Of a DNA stretch of 64,000 nucleotides, positions 16,476 to 24,937 are shown in pieces. Origin of the DNA: an uncultured Bacteroidota bacterium. GTDB taxonomy: Bacteria > Bacteroidota > Bacteroidia > Chitinophagales > Chitinophagaceae. The stretch is taken from the NCBI GenBank assembly GCA_903839875.1, contig CAIMDZ010000113.1, positions 62,001 to 126,000 of the forward strand, given 5' to 3'. The first letter of the stretch is position 1. Every line of letters starts with the position of its first letter. Position numbers and translations under genes: made by a program. The notes below the pieces were generated by a model. The model was not told the DNA's origin and did not search any database. It saw nothing but the letters and a program-made list of their open reading frames with translations.

Positions 16476-17456
16476 TCACTTTATTGCTTTACCACTCATC
16501 ACCAAATCTGCCAACGCAATAGCCGTAACTGCCTCCAACACAACTGGCACCCTAATAGCTATGCACAGATCATGCCTGCCCTTTACAGTAAATGGCTCAA
16601 CCGATTGAGTTGTGGTGTTCCAGGTATTTTGTTGTTGAGGGGTACTGCTGGTGGGCTTTACCGCCACCCTGAAGTAAAGTTCATTGCCATTACTTATGCC
16701 GCCGTTGATGCCGCCTGCGTTATTGGTTTTTGTAGCACCATTCACATCTATGATAGCATCATTATGTTCGCTTCCCTTCATACCCGCTGCTGCAAATCCG
16801 CTGCCAAACTCAATCCCCTTTATGGCAGGGATCGAAAAAACCGCATGGCTGATAACCGACTCAACCGAATTGAAAAACGGTTCCCCTACCCCTACTGGCA
16901 AACCCCTTATGGAGCACGCAACTATTCCGCCTATGCTATCCTGGTCTTCCACAGCTTTTTTTATTGCGGCTTCAATATCCTTATTTCCGCCAGCTTCAAT
17001 GAGTGTTGCGTCAATGGTGATGCTGTCCAGTATTTTCTTTGCTACCACACCCGCAGCCACCAGCGCCACCGTCAGCCTGCCTGATGAGTGTCCGCCACCC
17101 CGGTAGTCGTTATAGCCATTAAATTTTTTATTAAGCACAAAATCAGCATGACCGGGGCGGGGCGTCTCCTTAATAGCATCGTAATCACCGGAACGTGTGT
17201 TGTTGTTTTCAAAAACGATAGTAAGTGGCGCCCCTGTAGTTTTATTATTGAATATCCCGCTCACGAATATGGGAATATCGTCTTCCTTTCTCGGAGTAGT
17301 ACCTGTCGCTCCGGCCTTTCTCCTTGCAAGGTCAGGAAGCAGGTCATCCTCGCACAGGGCCATACCTGCCGGGCAGCCATCAATCGCCACCCCCACCCAT
17401 TTGCCATGGGATTCACCGAAAATACTAACGCGAAATACTGTGCCGAATGTGTTCAT
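16476..17456 (-). CDS. aroC: Chorismate synthase
   Basis: The enzyme converts 5-enolpyruvylshikimate-3-phosphate to chorismate with reduced FMN, the last shikimate step. The 326-residue product has the N-terminal signature FGESHGKWVGVAIDGCPAG. 'RRKAGATGTTPRKEDD', TGAPLTIVFENNNTRSGDY, 'TPRPGHADF' and 'YRGGGHSSGR' (FMN/EPSP-binding histidine and arginine positions) follow. It is somewhat shorter than the usual ~360 residues, with the main core intact. It is the last gene of aroB-aroA-aroC, 24 bases after aroA. Confidence 0.95.
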   Translation of the reverse strand: MNTFGTVFRVSIFGESHGKWVGVAIDGCPAGMALCEDDLLPDLARRKAGATGTTPRKEDDIPIFVSGIFNNKTTGAPLTIVFENNNTRSGDYDAIKETPRPGHADFVLNKKFNGYNDYRGGGHSSGRLTVALVAAGVVAKKILDSITIDATLIEAGGNKDIEAAIKKAVEDQDSIGGIVACSIRGLPVGVGEPFFNSVESVISHAVFSIPAIKGIEFGSGFAAAGMKGSEHNDAIIDVNGATKTNNAGGINGGISNGNELYFRVAVKPTSSTPQQQNTWNTTTQSVEPFTVKGRHDLCIAIRVPVVLEAVTAIALADLVMSGKAIK

Positions 17457-17480
17457 GATTAGATTGTGACGGATAATTAT

Positions 17481-18770
17481 TTACGCTAATTTACAATTTC
17501 CTCCGCACAACGATAAATCTGCAAAAAAGCCCGGATAGGATTTATTCACCGACTCCGCATTTAAAATATCAACACGGCTGCCTGCCCTCAATGCCCCGAT
17601 TGCTGCGGCCATCACTATTCTGTGGTCATGAAACGAATCAATGACTGTACCTTGCAATTTCCGCACACCCCTAATACAAAGGGCATCATCTTCAATGGAA
17701 TAAGGCACATCAAAACTCATCAGCATTTCAGAGATGCTTTCAGCCCGGTTGCTTTCTTTATTAAAGAGGCGGTGAACACCTGTTATAGTACTATCCCCAT
17801 TACAGCATGCAGCCAATATAGAAAGCACAGGAAACAAGTCGGGACAATGAGTGGCATCAAAATCAAAACTCCGCAAAGGCGATCTCTTCACTGACACACT
17901 ATCCCCTTCAATGACAACTACTGCGCCTGCCGTTTCGAGTACATCCAGAATAGCTCTGTCGGCCTGTTTTGAATTAATATTTAAATTTTGAATAGTCACC
18001 TGCCCCGCAACTGCGCCTGCTACCAGCATGGCTGCTGCGCTGCTCCAATCCCCCTCAATGGTAATCTCAATATTTTCGTTGTGGCTAAATGTTGCCGGGT
18101 TGATGCGAAATTCTTTGTAATCCGTATGTTCCACGGGCCTGCCGAAAACTTTCAGCACATCCAGTGTCATATCTATATACGGGCTGCTTTTAAGTCCCGA
18201 TACTTTTATGGTAACCGGCTTTATGGCACAACTGCTCAATGCAAACAATAACCCGCTTAGTAACTGAGAACCATCTTCCGCATTGATTTGCAGATTTCCC
18301 GGCACTATCGGTCCATTTACCGTAAGAGGAAGATGGCCGTTAAACCCTTGAATTGATACTGTTAGCTGCCCAAGGGCATCCTCTATACCTGTCATCTGCC
18401 GTTGCAGCAGGCTGCCGGTTCCTTCTATTGTTATTGCCTCATTGCTTAAAGCCGCTATAGGCGTAAACAGGCGCGCCGCCAAACCACTTTCTCCGCAATT
18501 AATGGTTTTGGATACCGGGTACACTCCATTACTTGTCACTGAAAGTATAGCTCCTGATTCAAGAATGGGTAAATCTGTATCCAATAGTTTGGCGCCCAAT
18601 TGCTGAATAATATGCAGGGCAGCATTTTCATCTTCAGATGACCCCGCATGGTAAATGATGGTCTTACCCTTATGCAGTAAAGCAGCCGCATAAGCCCGCT
18701 GAGTCATGCTCTTCGATGGCGTAGCTTTTATGGCGCCATTGATATTTCCGGGCTCAATTGTTGCCTTCAT
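17481..18770 (-). CDS. aroA: 3-phosphoshikimate 1-carboxyvinyltransferase (EPSP synthase)
   Basis: The enzyme transfers the enolpyruvyl group of PEP to shikimate-3-phosphate. The 429-residue two-domain protein shows 'ATPSKSMTQRAYAAALL' near the N-terminus (the Lys and Ser bind S3P), 'NCGESGLAARLFTPI' (the PEP-contact segment, a diverged form of LxxGNAGTAxR), 'GSQLLSGLLFAL' and a C-terminal 'DSFHDHRIVMAAAI' (catalytic DHR segment). The GESGLA variant in place of GNAGTA hints at a non-class-I-like enzyme, which in other bacteria may alter glyphosate response; that is inference. Its start overlaps the end of aroB by 17 bases. Confidence 0.95.
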   Translation of the reverse strand: MKATIEPGNINGAIKATPSKSMTQRAYAAALLHKGKTIIYHAGSSEDENAALHIIQQLGAKLLDTDLPILESGAILSVTSNGVYPVSKTINCGESGLAARLFTPIAALSNEAITIEGTGSLLQRQMTGIEDALGQLTVSIQGFNGHLPLTVNGPIVPGNLQINAEDGSQLLSGLLFALSSCAIKPVTIKVSGLKSSPYIDMTLDVLKVFGRPVEHTDYKEFRINPATFSHNENIEITIEGDWSSAAAMLVAGAVAGQVTIQNLNINSKQADRAILDVLETAGAVVVIEGDSVSVKRSPLRSFDFDATHCPDLFPVLSILAACCNGDSTITGVHRLFNKESNRAESISEMLMSFDVPYSIEDDALCIRGVRKLQGTVIDSFHDHRIVMAAAIGALRAGSRVDILNAESVNKSYPGFFADLSLCGGNCKLA

Positions 18771-19788
18771 AGACGGTCAGGGCTTTTTCAATAATGGTAA
18801 AAGGCAATGAGTGAATTGCAGCCTGCCCTATCCTTTCCAGCACTATGAAATCTATCATGCCGTCCATGCGTTTTTTATCCATTCTTAGTATGTCCATTGC
18901 CTTCTGGGCGTCAATATTCAGCCGCACAGGAAGGTGGTATTGCTGCAATAATGTTTTAAGCCTCCTGCTCACTTCAGGATTCAGTCCTGCAACATGCTCA
19001 GATAACATGCAGGCAATTACCATACCAATGGCCACGGCCTTGCCATGCGGCAGTTCATACACATTCTCAATGGCATGTGCGGCTGTATGGCCGAAATTGA
19101 GCAGTTTGCGGCGCGACCTTTCATGTTCATCACCGGTTACCACGCTATTCTTCCATGCCACACACTTCTCTATAAGCGCAATAAGAGCTGCTTTGTTTTG
19201 TTTGTAGTGCGAAATGGTATTGCTGCTCAGTTCCTCAAAAAGGGCTGGGTCGAAAATAAGAGCGTATTTTATGATTTCGGCAAAACCATTACTCCATTCA
19301 TTATTAGGTAACGTTTGCAGAAACCGTGTATCATACAGAATAAATTCAGGTTGCTTTATGGTTCCGAGAATATTCTTGTTCAGTCCCATATTCACTCCAT
19401 TCTTTCCGCCCACTGCGGCATCCACCATCCCCAACAGTGTTGTAGGAACAAACCCGAAAGAAACCCCACGCATATATATCGCCCCCAGGAACCCCACTAT
19501 ATCGGTCACCACTCCGCCGCCTACGCCTATTAGTGTTGTTTTGCGGGTTGCTTCCAGCTGCATCAGTTCTTTTGCCAGGGTTTCAATGGTACGCATGTCC
19601 TTACTGCTTTCCACTGGTGGTATCACCAGTGTTTTATGTGCCTTGAACAGGTGGGCATACTGCCGGGCTATATGATCGTTGGTAATAATGACAGTATGCT
19701 GCTTGTCATACGTCTTCCATAATTCTTCAAAATTGCTTTGAAATATATATTTTACTGTACCTGATGGAAATTTAACTGATTGTTGCAT
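18754..19788 (-). CDS. aroB: 3-dehydroquinate synthase
   Basis: The NAD- and metal-dependent enzyme cyclises DAHP to 3-dehydroquinate. The 344-residue protein shows 'GVGGGVVTDIVGFLGAIYMRG' in part, the NAD pocket 'TTLLGMVDAAVGGKNGVN', the catalytic 'NGFAEIIKYALI' and the metal-ligand 'NFGHTAAHAIE'. An ATG at 19806 exists, but the -7 box TATTTTTG (19804-19811, minus) would put the transcript start downstream of it, so 19788 is preferred. It is the first gene of the aro operon, which supplies chorismate for aromatic amino acids. Confidence 0.95.
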   Translation of the reverse strand: MQQSVKFPSGTVKYIFQSNFEELWKTYDKQHTVIITNDHIARQYAHLFKAHKTLVIPPVESSKDMRTIETLAKELMQLEATRKTTLIGVGGGVVTDIVGFLGAIYMRGVSFGFVPTTLLGMVDAAVGGKNGVNMGLNKNILGTIKQPEFILYDTRFLQTLPNNEWSNGFAEIIKYALIFDPALFEELSSNTISHYKQNKAALIALIEKCVAWKNSVVTGDEHERSRRKLLNFGHTAAHAIENVYELPHGKAVAIGMVIACMLSEHVAGLNPEVSRRLKTLLQQYHLPVRLNIDAQKAMDILRMDKKRMDGMIDFIVLERIGQAAIHSLPFTIIEKALTVYEGNN

Positions 19789-19803
19789 ATAATAATAAAG
19801 GCT

Positions 19804-19811
19804 CAAAAATA
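19804..19811 (-). promoter_or_regulatory. -7 box (TATTTTTG) of the aroBAC operon
   Basis: It is a perfect TAnnTTTG match on the minus strand, 16 bases before the aroB start at 19788. It decides the start choice for aroB. Confidence 0.6.
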
Positions 19812-19885
19812 CTGTTTATTCATACAAGTCGGAATGATGGGAATCATTTACTAAAGCCCCTGCCAGACCTTATTTACATTAATTA

Positions 19886-20566
19886 TTAATATTTCTTTTG
19901 TTCTATCAACTCACCCTTGCGGTTATATTTTATCCATGTACCATCCTTTTTTTCACTCGAGTGTATTATGATTTTAATCGTCTCTGTGCCACCGTCAAAA
20001 CTCTGCAACGTATCCACAACTCCGCCGCTCTTATATTTCCCCTGCCATTTGTATTGGTATAGCGAGTCCCATTCCATCGCGACAGCATCACCGGTATTCC
20101 AATTCTCCATCCGATAGCTTTTTATTGCGCCGTTCTTAAAGTAATCAACCCCCAGGTGCAACGAATCACTGAAGGTATAGCTCTTTGCTTCGCACATCCG
20201 GGTATTCGATACGTACATTGACCGCCCCCCATCATACTTATTTTCATCGGTATACCTGGTGATCAGTTTTCCGCCCTCCTTCCTGTAGCTATAAGTTGAA
20301 ATCTGCTTTTCCACTCCCGATATGAAAAAATGCTCCATATAGATATACTCGATCGGATGGTTCTTCCACGGACTACGTTTTACGTAATCCCTTTCTTTAT
20401 AAGCAGGTTTGATCCTGCAATCCCGCACTACGTAGGTAGTGGTATCCTCGCAAAAAGGGTAGATGTATAACTTCCATGTCTTATCCTTTTGCTCCTCCAG
20501 TTTATCACAAATAGTAAAGCTACAGCAAAGCACCAGAACACTTGCAAATACAATATACTTTGTCAT
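19886..20566 (-). CDS. Secreted protein with C-terminal MORN-like strands
   Basis: From the ATG at 20566 the 226-residue product has a signal peptide (MTKYIVFASVLVLCCSFTIC) with cysteines that could act as a lipobox. The rest is beta-rich. The end ('GKYKSGGVVDTLQSFDGGTE', 'DGTWIKYNRKGELIEQKKY') follows the rhythm of MORN-like antitoxin/toxin repeat proteins common in Bacteroidota. An ATG at 20692 would add 42 residues with no sense. The -7 box TATCTTTG at 20586-20593 supports 20566. Function is unknown. Confidence 0.65.
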   Translation of the reverse strand: MTKYIVFASVLVLCCSFTICDKLEEQKDKTWKLYIYPFCEDTTTYVVRDCRIKPAYKERDYVKRSPWKNHPIEYIYMEHFFISGVEKQISTYSYRKEGGKLITRYTDENKYDGGRSMYVSNTRMCEAKSYTFSDSLHLGVDYFKNGAIKSYRMENWNTGDAVAMEWDSLYQYKWQGKYKSGGVVDTLQSFDGGTETIKIIIHSSEKKDGTWIKYNRKGELIEQKKY

Positions 20567-20585
20567 GGCATTTCCTTTCAGGTGC

Positions 20586-20593
20586 CAAAGATA
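20586..20593 (-). promoter_or_regulatory. -7 box (TATCTTTG) for the MORN-like protein gene
   Basis: It is a perfect -7 consensus on the minus strand, 20 bases ahead of the start at 20566. A purine-rich GAAAGGAAA lies between box and start. Confidence 0.6.
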
Positions 20594-20654
20594 CCATTTG
20601 CTCCCGTCTATACCCCTATAATCACCGCCAAACACCCATTCTTTTACTAATCCG

Positions 20655-20662
20655 TATCTTTG
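20655..20662 (+). promoter_or_regulatory. -7 box (TATCTTTG) for mnmA
   Basis: It is a perfect -7 match, 70 bases ahead of the mnmA start. It forms a divergent promoter pair with the minus-strand box at 20586-20593. Confidence 0.55.
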
Positions 20663-20731
20663 CCTTTTATTTAAAAACACCTCCCGGCACAATGTCCCGA
20701 AATTTCAGGAGGGTCGGGGTGAATAGTTCTT

Positions 20732-21832
20732 ATGAGCAAAAAAGGCAAGGTATTGGTTGCAATGAGCGGCGGTATAGACAGTACCGTAAGCGCCCTCATG
20801 CTCCACGACCAGGGTTATGATGTGGTGGGCATTACCATGAAAACATGGGATTATGCCTCAGCAGGCGGAAGTAAAAAGGAAACAGGTTGCTGCAACCTCG
20901 ATTCTTTCAACGATGCACGCATGGCGGCAGTAGAACATGGCTTTCCGCATTATATACTGGATATACGCGAAGAATTCGGCGACCATGTGGTCAATAACTT
21001 TGTGGAAGAATACATTGCCGGCCGCACACCCAATCCATGCGTCCTCTGCAATACACATATCAAATGGGCCGCGCTCCTCAAACGTGCTAATGCCCTTAAC
21101 TGTGATTTCATAGCCACAGGCCATTACGTAAAGGTGCGGGAAGAAAATAACCGTTTTGTATTATCAAAAGCCCGCGACATTACCAAAGACCAGAGTTATG
21201 TGCTCTGGGGTCTTGGCCAGGATTGCCTTTCCCGGAGCATTTACCCGCTGGGCGATATGCTGAAGTCTGAAGTGAGGCAGTTAGCCACTGATATGGGTTA
21301 TAAAGAACTGGCCACTAAGGCCGAGAGCTACGAAATATGTTTTGTGCCCGATAACGACTACCGTGGTTTTCTGAAAAGGAATGTTGAAGGCCTCGAAGCC
21401 AGGGTGGATGGCGGTGATTTTGTACTCGCAGGTGGACAGGTGGTAGGCAAGCATCATGGCTACCCCTTCTATACCATAGGCCAGCGCAAAGGGCTTGATG
21501 TAGCGTTCGGAAAACCCATGTTTGTGACAAACATACTCCCCGAAACAAATACCGTGGTACTGGGCGAAGCCCACGAATTGCAGCAAAACCAAATGACCGT
21601 ATTCGGTCTCAACATGGTAAAGTACGACCATATACCCGATGGTATGGAAGCCATAACCAGGATCCGTTACCGTGACCCCGGCATGGACAGCATACTCACC
21701 AATGTGCCCGGCGGTATCAATGTGAATTTCCGCCACTCCGTCAGCAGCATAGCACCCGGCCAGAGCGCCGTGATCTATGAAGGCGAGGATGTGGTGGCTG
21801 GTGGGGTGATACAGAGAGGATATACAATTTAA
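20732..21832 (+). CDS. mnmA: tRNA-specific 2-thiouridylase MnmA
   Basis: MnmA adds sulfur to U34 of tRNA-Lys, -Glu and -Gln, using ATP and a persulfide relay. The 366-residue protein shows the PP-loop SGGIDS (12-17). The catalytic cysteines are C106 in 'NPCVLCNTHIKW' and C203 in 'YEICFVPD'. The tRNA-binding 'HGYPFYTIGQRKGL' and the C-terminal beta-barrel 'RIRYRDPG' follow. Length and order are normal. It stands alone, divergent from the MORN-like gene. Confidence 0.95.
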   Translation: MSKKGKVLVAMSGGIDSTVSALMLHDQGYDVVGITMKTWDYASAGGSKKETGCCNLDSFNDARMAAVEHGFPHYILDIREEFGDHVVNNFVEEYIAGRTPNPCVLCNTHIKWAALLKRANALNCDFIATGHYVKVREENNRFVLSKARDITKDQSYVLWGLGQDCLSRSIYPLGDMLKSEVRQLATDMGYKELATKAESYEICFVPDNDYRGFLKRNVEGLEARVDGGDFVLAGGQVVGKHHGYPFYTIGQRKGLDVAFGKPMFVTNILPETNTVVLGEAHELQQNQMTVFGLNMVKYDHIPDGMEAITRIRYRDPGMDSILTNVPGGINVNFRHSVSSIAPGQSAVIYEGEDVVAGGVIQRGYTI

Positions 21833-22038
21833 TGGTTTATTTTCCGGGCACAGGTGCTGCAATGCGGCAATCACGGCAACGCCTGTCCTGAGGTATCGAA
21901 GGGGCACCGTTAATCGTCCTGATTGCAATTGAGTAAAAATGTGAGTACTACTCGCGCAAGTGAAATCCGCCCAGATTCCCCGAATTAACTTTTCCTTTAT
22001 TTTTATTGATTATTTTAGTTGTACTAAAAACAGTAAAA

Positions 22039-22590
22039 ATGAAAACCAGACTATCCATTTTAACCTTGTTGGCGGTGTGCCTGTTCTATCAATCTCAGGC
22101 CAAAGGCGGACCTTCGAAAGAAAACGCAAAAAATCAAATCGGACAAACCATATACCGGGAGCTTTCTGAAATGTTCTCACTCAATAAACTGGTTGACGAC
22201 CGTGCAATACCCGAAAACGTAGCTGCTTTAAAGAAAACGGGGTTTATTGCGTTGAGCCGGCCTGCCAGAACAAATTCCCAAAAAGATGATAAACACAATT
22301 TTGTAATCAAGGTGCTGAAAAAAGGAGAACCATATTTCGTTAAAGAAGAAAATAACTATTTGTATTTCAAAGGTGATATTATGCCGATTGAAATCAGTTC
22401 CATTTCGGAACCAAAGTCAGACGGAAAGGGGAACCAGGTATGTACAGTAAAGTACACGCAAAAAATAGTCTATAGCGATTTCTTAAGAGCCTGGAAGCCC
22501 CATTGCTATAAAGAAGGCACAATGACTGACATTGCAACATTTGTAAAAAAGGCTGACGGATGGAAATGTGAAACGCCTTGGCAGGAATAA
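22039..22590 (+). CDS. Secreted protein of unknown function
   Basis: The 183-residue product starts at the ATG at 22039 with a signal peptide (MKTRLSILTLLAVCLFYQSQA|K). The mature part is charged: 'QIGQTIYRELSEMFSLNKL' is probably helical, and the second half is beta-rich, 'YFVKEENNYLYFKGDIMPIE' and 'VCTVKYTQKIVYSDF'. Two cysteines near the C-terminus (HCYK and WKCETPW) may pair. An alternative TTG start at 22006 lies in a hydrophobic stretch and is less likely. I do not recognise a family. Confidence 0.65.
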   Translation: MKTRLSILTLLAVCLFYQSQAKGGPSKENAKNQIGQTIYRELSEMFSLNKLVDDRAIPENVAALKKTGFIALSRPARTNSQKDDKHNFVIKVLKKGEPYFVKEENNYLYFKGDIMPIEISSISEPKSDGKGNQVCTVKYTQKIVYSDFLRAWKPHCYKEGTMTDIATFVKKADGWKCETPWQE

Positions 22591-22834
22591 TTTTGCCATC
22601 ATCTGTCTTCTGTTGTGTCTGTATATTCAGAGTTATGTCCCTGTTGTCAAAAAATGACCTTCCGTCTCAGCCGGGTTTTCCCTTCAGAACCCTGCGGCAA
22701 CCTGTCTCGCCGTGGCGGATCAGGGTATTGAAAACTGAAATGCAGCAGCCGGCAAGAACAAAATCAACATAGCCGCCCCGATAGACGGAAAGCAGCAGGG
22801 GCGTTTTTGCTTTTACTAATTCCTGAGTTTTCCC

Positions 22835-22842
22835 TAACTTTG
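22835..22842 (+). promoter_or_regulatory. -7 box (TAACTTTG) for the PIN-type TA module
   Basis: It is a perfect TAnnTTTG match, 20 bases before the antitoxin start at 22863. Confidence 0.55.
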
Positions 22843-22862
22843 CAGTTATTAATAATACCAGT

Positions 22863-23093
22863 ATGAAAACGCTAAATGTTTCTATTTCAGATGTAGATTA
22901 CAAAAAATTTGGCCTGAAAAAGGACGCGCTTTCCTTTCATGATTTCATTGATATCGTTAACAGGAAAATGGCGCAGCAAACCCTTAAAGAATGTGTAAAG
23001 CAAGCAAAAAAGTATGGGCTCGACAAAATGACAATGGATGAAATAGACGCAGAAGTTAAAGCCGTAAGAGAAAATGCAAAGGCTCGTCATTGA
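22863..23093 (+). CDS. Antitoxin of a PIN-domain (VapBC-type) module
   Basis: The 76-residue protein begins 'MKTLNVSISDVDYKKFGLKK', an N-terminal strand/ribbon typical of antitoxins. It ends in a charged helix ('MTMDEIDAEVKAVRENAKAR') of the kind seen in antitoxins paired with COG1569 PIN toxins. Its stop overlaps the toxin start by 20 bases, the usual TA arrangement. The perfect -7 box at 22835-22842 drives the pair. The partner toxin is frameshifted, so the antitoxin may now be without function. Confidence 0.7.
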   Translation: MKTLNVSISDVDYKKFGLKKDALSFHDFIDIVNRKMAQQTLKECVKQAKKYGLDKMTMDEIDAEVKAVRENAKARH

Positions 23094-23486
23094 TACCAAT
23101 GTTTTAGTATCCGCGCTCATACAGGAGTCATTTCCCTTCCGTATCATTTTCGAAGTATTCCCCGATAAAAATAAAGTTTGGTGTATATCTGATGAGGTTT
23201 TCAGCGAATACGACGAAGTACTAAACCGGGCTAAGTTTTCTAAATACCCCGGATTTAGTTTTAGAGCAGAAGATTGCTGACCTTCGTTGACAAAATTGCG
23301 ACAATGTATATCCCACAAATAACATTGAAAATTATCAAAGACCTTAGCGACAATAAATTCCTCGAACTTGCATCAACCTGCAAAGCCGATTTTCTGATCA
23401 CCGGCAATACCAAACATTTTAACATGAGCAGTTTTGGACAAACCAGAATTGTCACGCCAAAAGAATATTGGGAAATTTATCGTTGA
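23074..23486 (+). pseudogene. PIN-domain toxin (COG1569/VapC-like), frameshifted
   Basis: The first frame (23074-23280) encodes the PIN N-terminus 'LVIDTNVLVSALIQ' with the first acidic residue, then 'ISDEVFSEYDEVL', and stops after FRAEDC. The second frame (23274-23486) resumes with LTFVDKIA and carries 'DLSDNKFLELA', 'ADFLITGNTKHF' and 'TRIVTPKEYWEIY', the conserved C-terminal half with the remaining acidic residues. One missing base near 23273 (GAT-TGC-TGA instead of GAT-TTG-CTG-A) explains the break. PIN toxins are Mg-dependent RNases; this one should be inactive unless the break is a sequencing error. Confidence 0.75.
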
Positions 23487-24258
23487 AGTATTACCGACGG
23501 TACACCTCTACCCTCCCGATAGCTATCGCGACGAACAGACCTGCCTGTCGCGTGCCTGTCGGCAAGTGTCGACAGGTCTCTACTACACACAAGGTCTGCG
23601 ATGGCAGACCCGCCAAGGACATAGGGCAGATGTGGGTAGTGCCACTACGAGTTACCAACAATCTTTTCAAAATCATCACCCAATTTTTACATTTTTTTGT
23701 GGATTGCTCCTCCATATCTGATTGATAATCAATAAAACCTGGGAAAAACATCACCCCATCCGCCACGACGGGATAAGCTTTTTACGGGAGTAATTTATGT
23801 GGATATTACCGGTTCTGGCATTTATAGATTTAGTTTATAGGTTGCCGGGGGGCTCTTTCACTTTTTTATTTGCCTAAAAATACGTGAATGTTGGGGTTCT
23901 CCCCGAAATTTTATTTTCTATTTTCCTGCACCGTCCTCCCGATGAATCCCGATAGCTATCGGGAGGGACACGGTGAATCTATTTTACGACTTAATAACCG
24001 GTAGCAGATGGCAGTTTAGTCTGCAACAAAATGGCAGAGCAACGGCGCACAACATCATCCAACACGTAAGGCCGCAATTTGTGTGCCGGTTTTTTGGTGA
24101 GTTACCCACATTTTTTGCGGAAAAGTGCGGTTAAATTATTGAGGGAATTGTGGTTGTGGTGTTGTGAAAATTGTGGGTATCTTTTGGGGGGTGAAATATT
24201 GGCAGCATGGTGTGACAATTGAAATTTGACTAAATTTGCTAAACAAGGTTAATACTTC
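23487..24258. other. AT-rich intergenic stretch with palindromes, no gene
   Basis: Between the two toxin-antitoxin modules I see no gene over 770 bases. It holds fragments of the CCCGATAGCTATCGGG family: a partial copy near 23515-23530 and the perfect 18-bp palindrome TCCCGATAGCTATCGGGA at 23947-23964. Short inverted words around GACCTGCCTGTCGCG (23540-23580) are also present. The -7 box of the next module is at 24231-24238. Confidence 0.5.
24231..24238 (+). promoter_or_regulatory. -7 box (TAAATTTG) for the RelE/ParE module
   Basis: It is a perfect -7 match, 20 bases before the antitoxin start at 24259. Confidence 0.55.
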
Positions 24259-24486
24259 ATGGACAGCATACACCTAAATGTCAATCTGAATTTTCAGCAG
24301 CTTGTTGACACTATTAAGCAACTTTCTCCAAAAGAAAAGTTGAAAATCAGTGATGCAATTTGGGAAAGCAATATGGATATTCCCGGCGAACACCAAACGC
24401 TGGTACTCGACCGCGTTAAAAAGGCGAGGCAAAACCCAGCCAGACTTTTAGATTGGGACGAAGCTTCTAAAACGCTGAAGCCATAA
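24259..24486 (+). CDS. RelB/ParD-type antitoxin
   Basis: The 75-residue protein has a first half 'FQQLVDTIKQLSPKEKLKIS' (helix-turn of addiction-module antitoxins). Its C-terminal helix 'LDRVKKARQNPARLLDWDEA' matches the end of the TIGR02574-like antitoxins, which wraps the toxin. Its stop codon directly abuts the toxin start (no gap), so translation is coupled. Such antitoxins repress their own promoter, here the -7 box at 24231-24238. Confidence 0.8.
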   Translation: MDSIHLNVNLNFQQLVDTIKQLSPKEKLKISDAIWESNMDIPGEHQTLVLDRVKKARQNPARLLDWDEASKTLKP

Positions 24487-24819
24487 ATGAAAGCTTATAA
24501 ATTGGTAATTGATGTTGGCGCGTTGCAGGATATCCAGGATACTACCGATTGGTACAATGAGCAATCGCACGGGCTGGGCGGCCGTTTTCAAAAACAGGCG
24601 AAATCACAAATCAACACACTGAAGGAACATCCTCTTGCCTACTCGATTCGTTACACCGATGTGCAGTGCATGCTCATTAAAAAATTCCCTTTTCTTGTTC
24701 ATTTTATTGTTGATGACACCAAACTGACAGTAGAGGTTTTTGCAGTAATCCATACAAGCAGAAACCCGAAAATATGGGAAGAGAAAAGAGAAGGCAATAA
24801 TCAAGGTTCATCAGGATAA
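24487..24819 (+). CDS. RelE/ParE-family toxin
   Basis: The 110-residue toxin has the compact RelE/ParE pattern: 'YKLVIDVGALQDIQDTTDWY' (strand and first helix), 'GGRFQKQAKSQINTLKEHP' (second helix), then strands 'YSIRYTDVQCMLIKKFPFLVHF' in part and 'VEVFAVIHTSRNPKIW'. The H-T-S-R-N-P end is typical of the Bacteroidota subgroup. Members cut mRNA at the ribosome (RelE) or poison gyrase (ParE); sequence alone does not separate them. The module looks intact, unlike the PIN module 1 kb upstream. Confidence 0.85.
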   Translation: MKAYKLVIDVGALQDIQDTTDWYNEQSHGLGGRFQKQAKSQINTLKEHPLAYSIRYTDVQCMLIKKFPFLVHFIVDDTKLTVEVFAVIHTSRNPKIWEEKREGNNQGSSG

Positions 24820-24937
24820 CATTGCCTCTGTCAGGCGATCCGGGAGAACCGAGAAGTCCCGTTACAAACAGTGCTCCATTTCCACTTCCGGATGCCCTTC
24901 GGAACATCTGGAAGAACAGGGATAGAATTTCAATTGC

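Noticed and set aside
22578-22772. 64-codon plus-strand frame after the secreted protein gene
   Set aside because: Lies in an intergenic stretch with no promoter and unusual composition; nothing else supports it.
23074-23486. Programmed frameshift in the PIN toxin
   Set aside because: No slippery heptamer or downstream structure is evident at 23268-23280; a single base loss explains the two frames.
22863-24819. Phage-defence island
   Set aside because: Only two ordinary toxin-antitoxin modules are present; no restriction, CBASS, retron, Thoeris or similar gene accompanies them.
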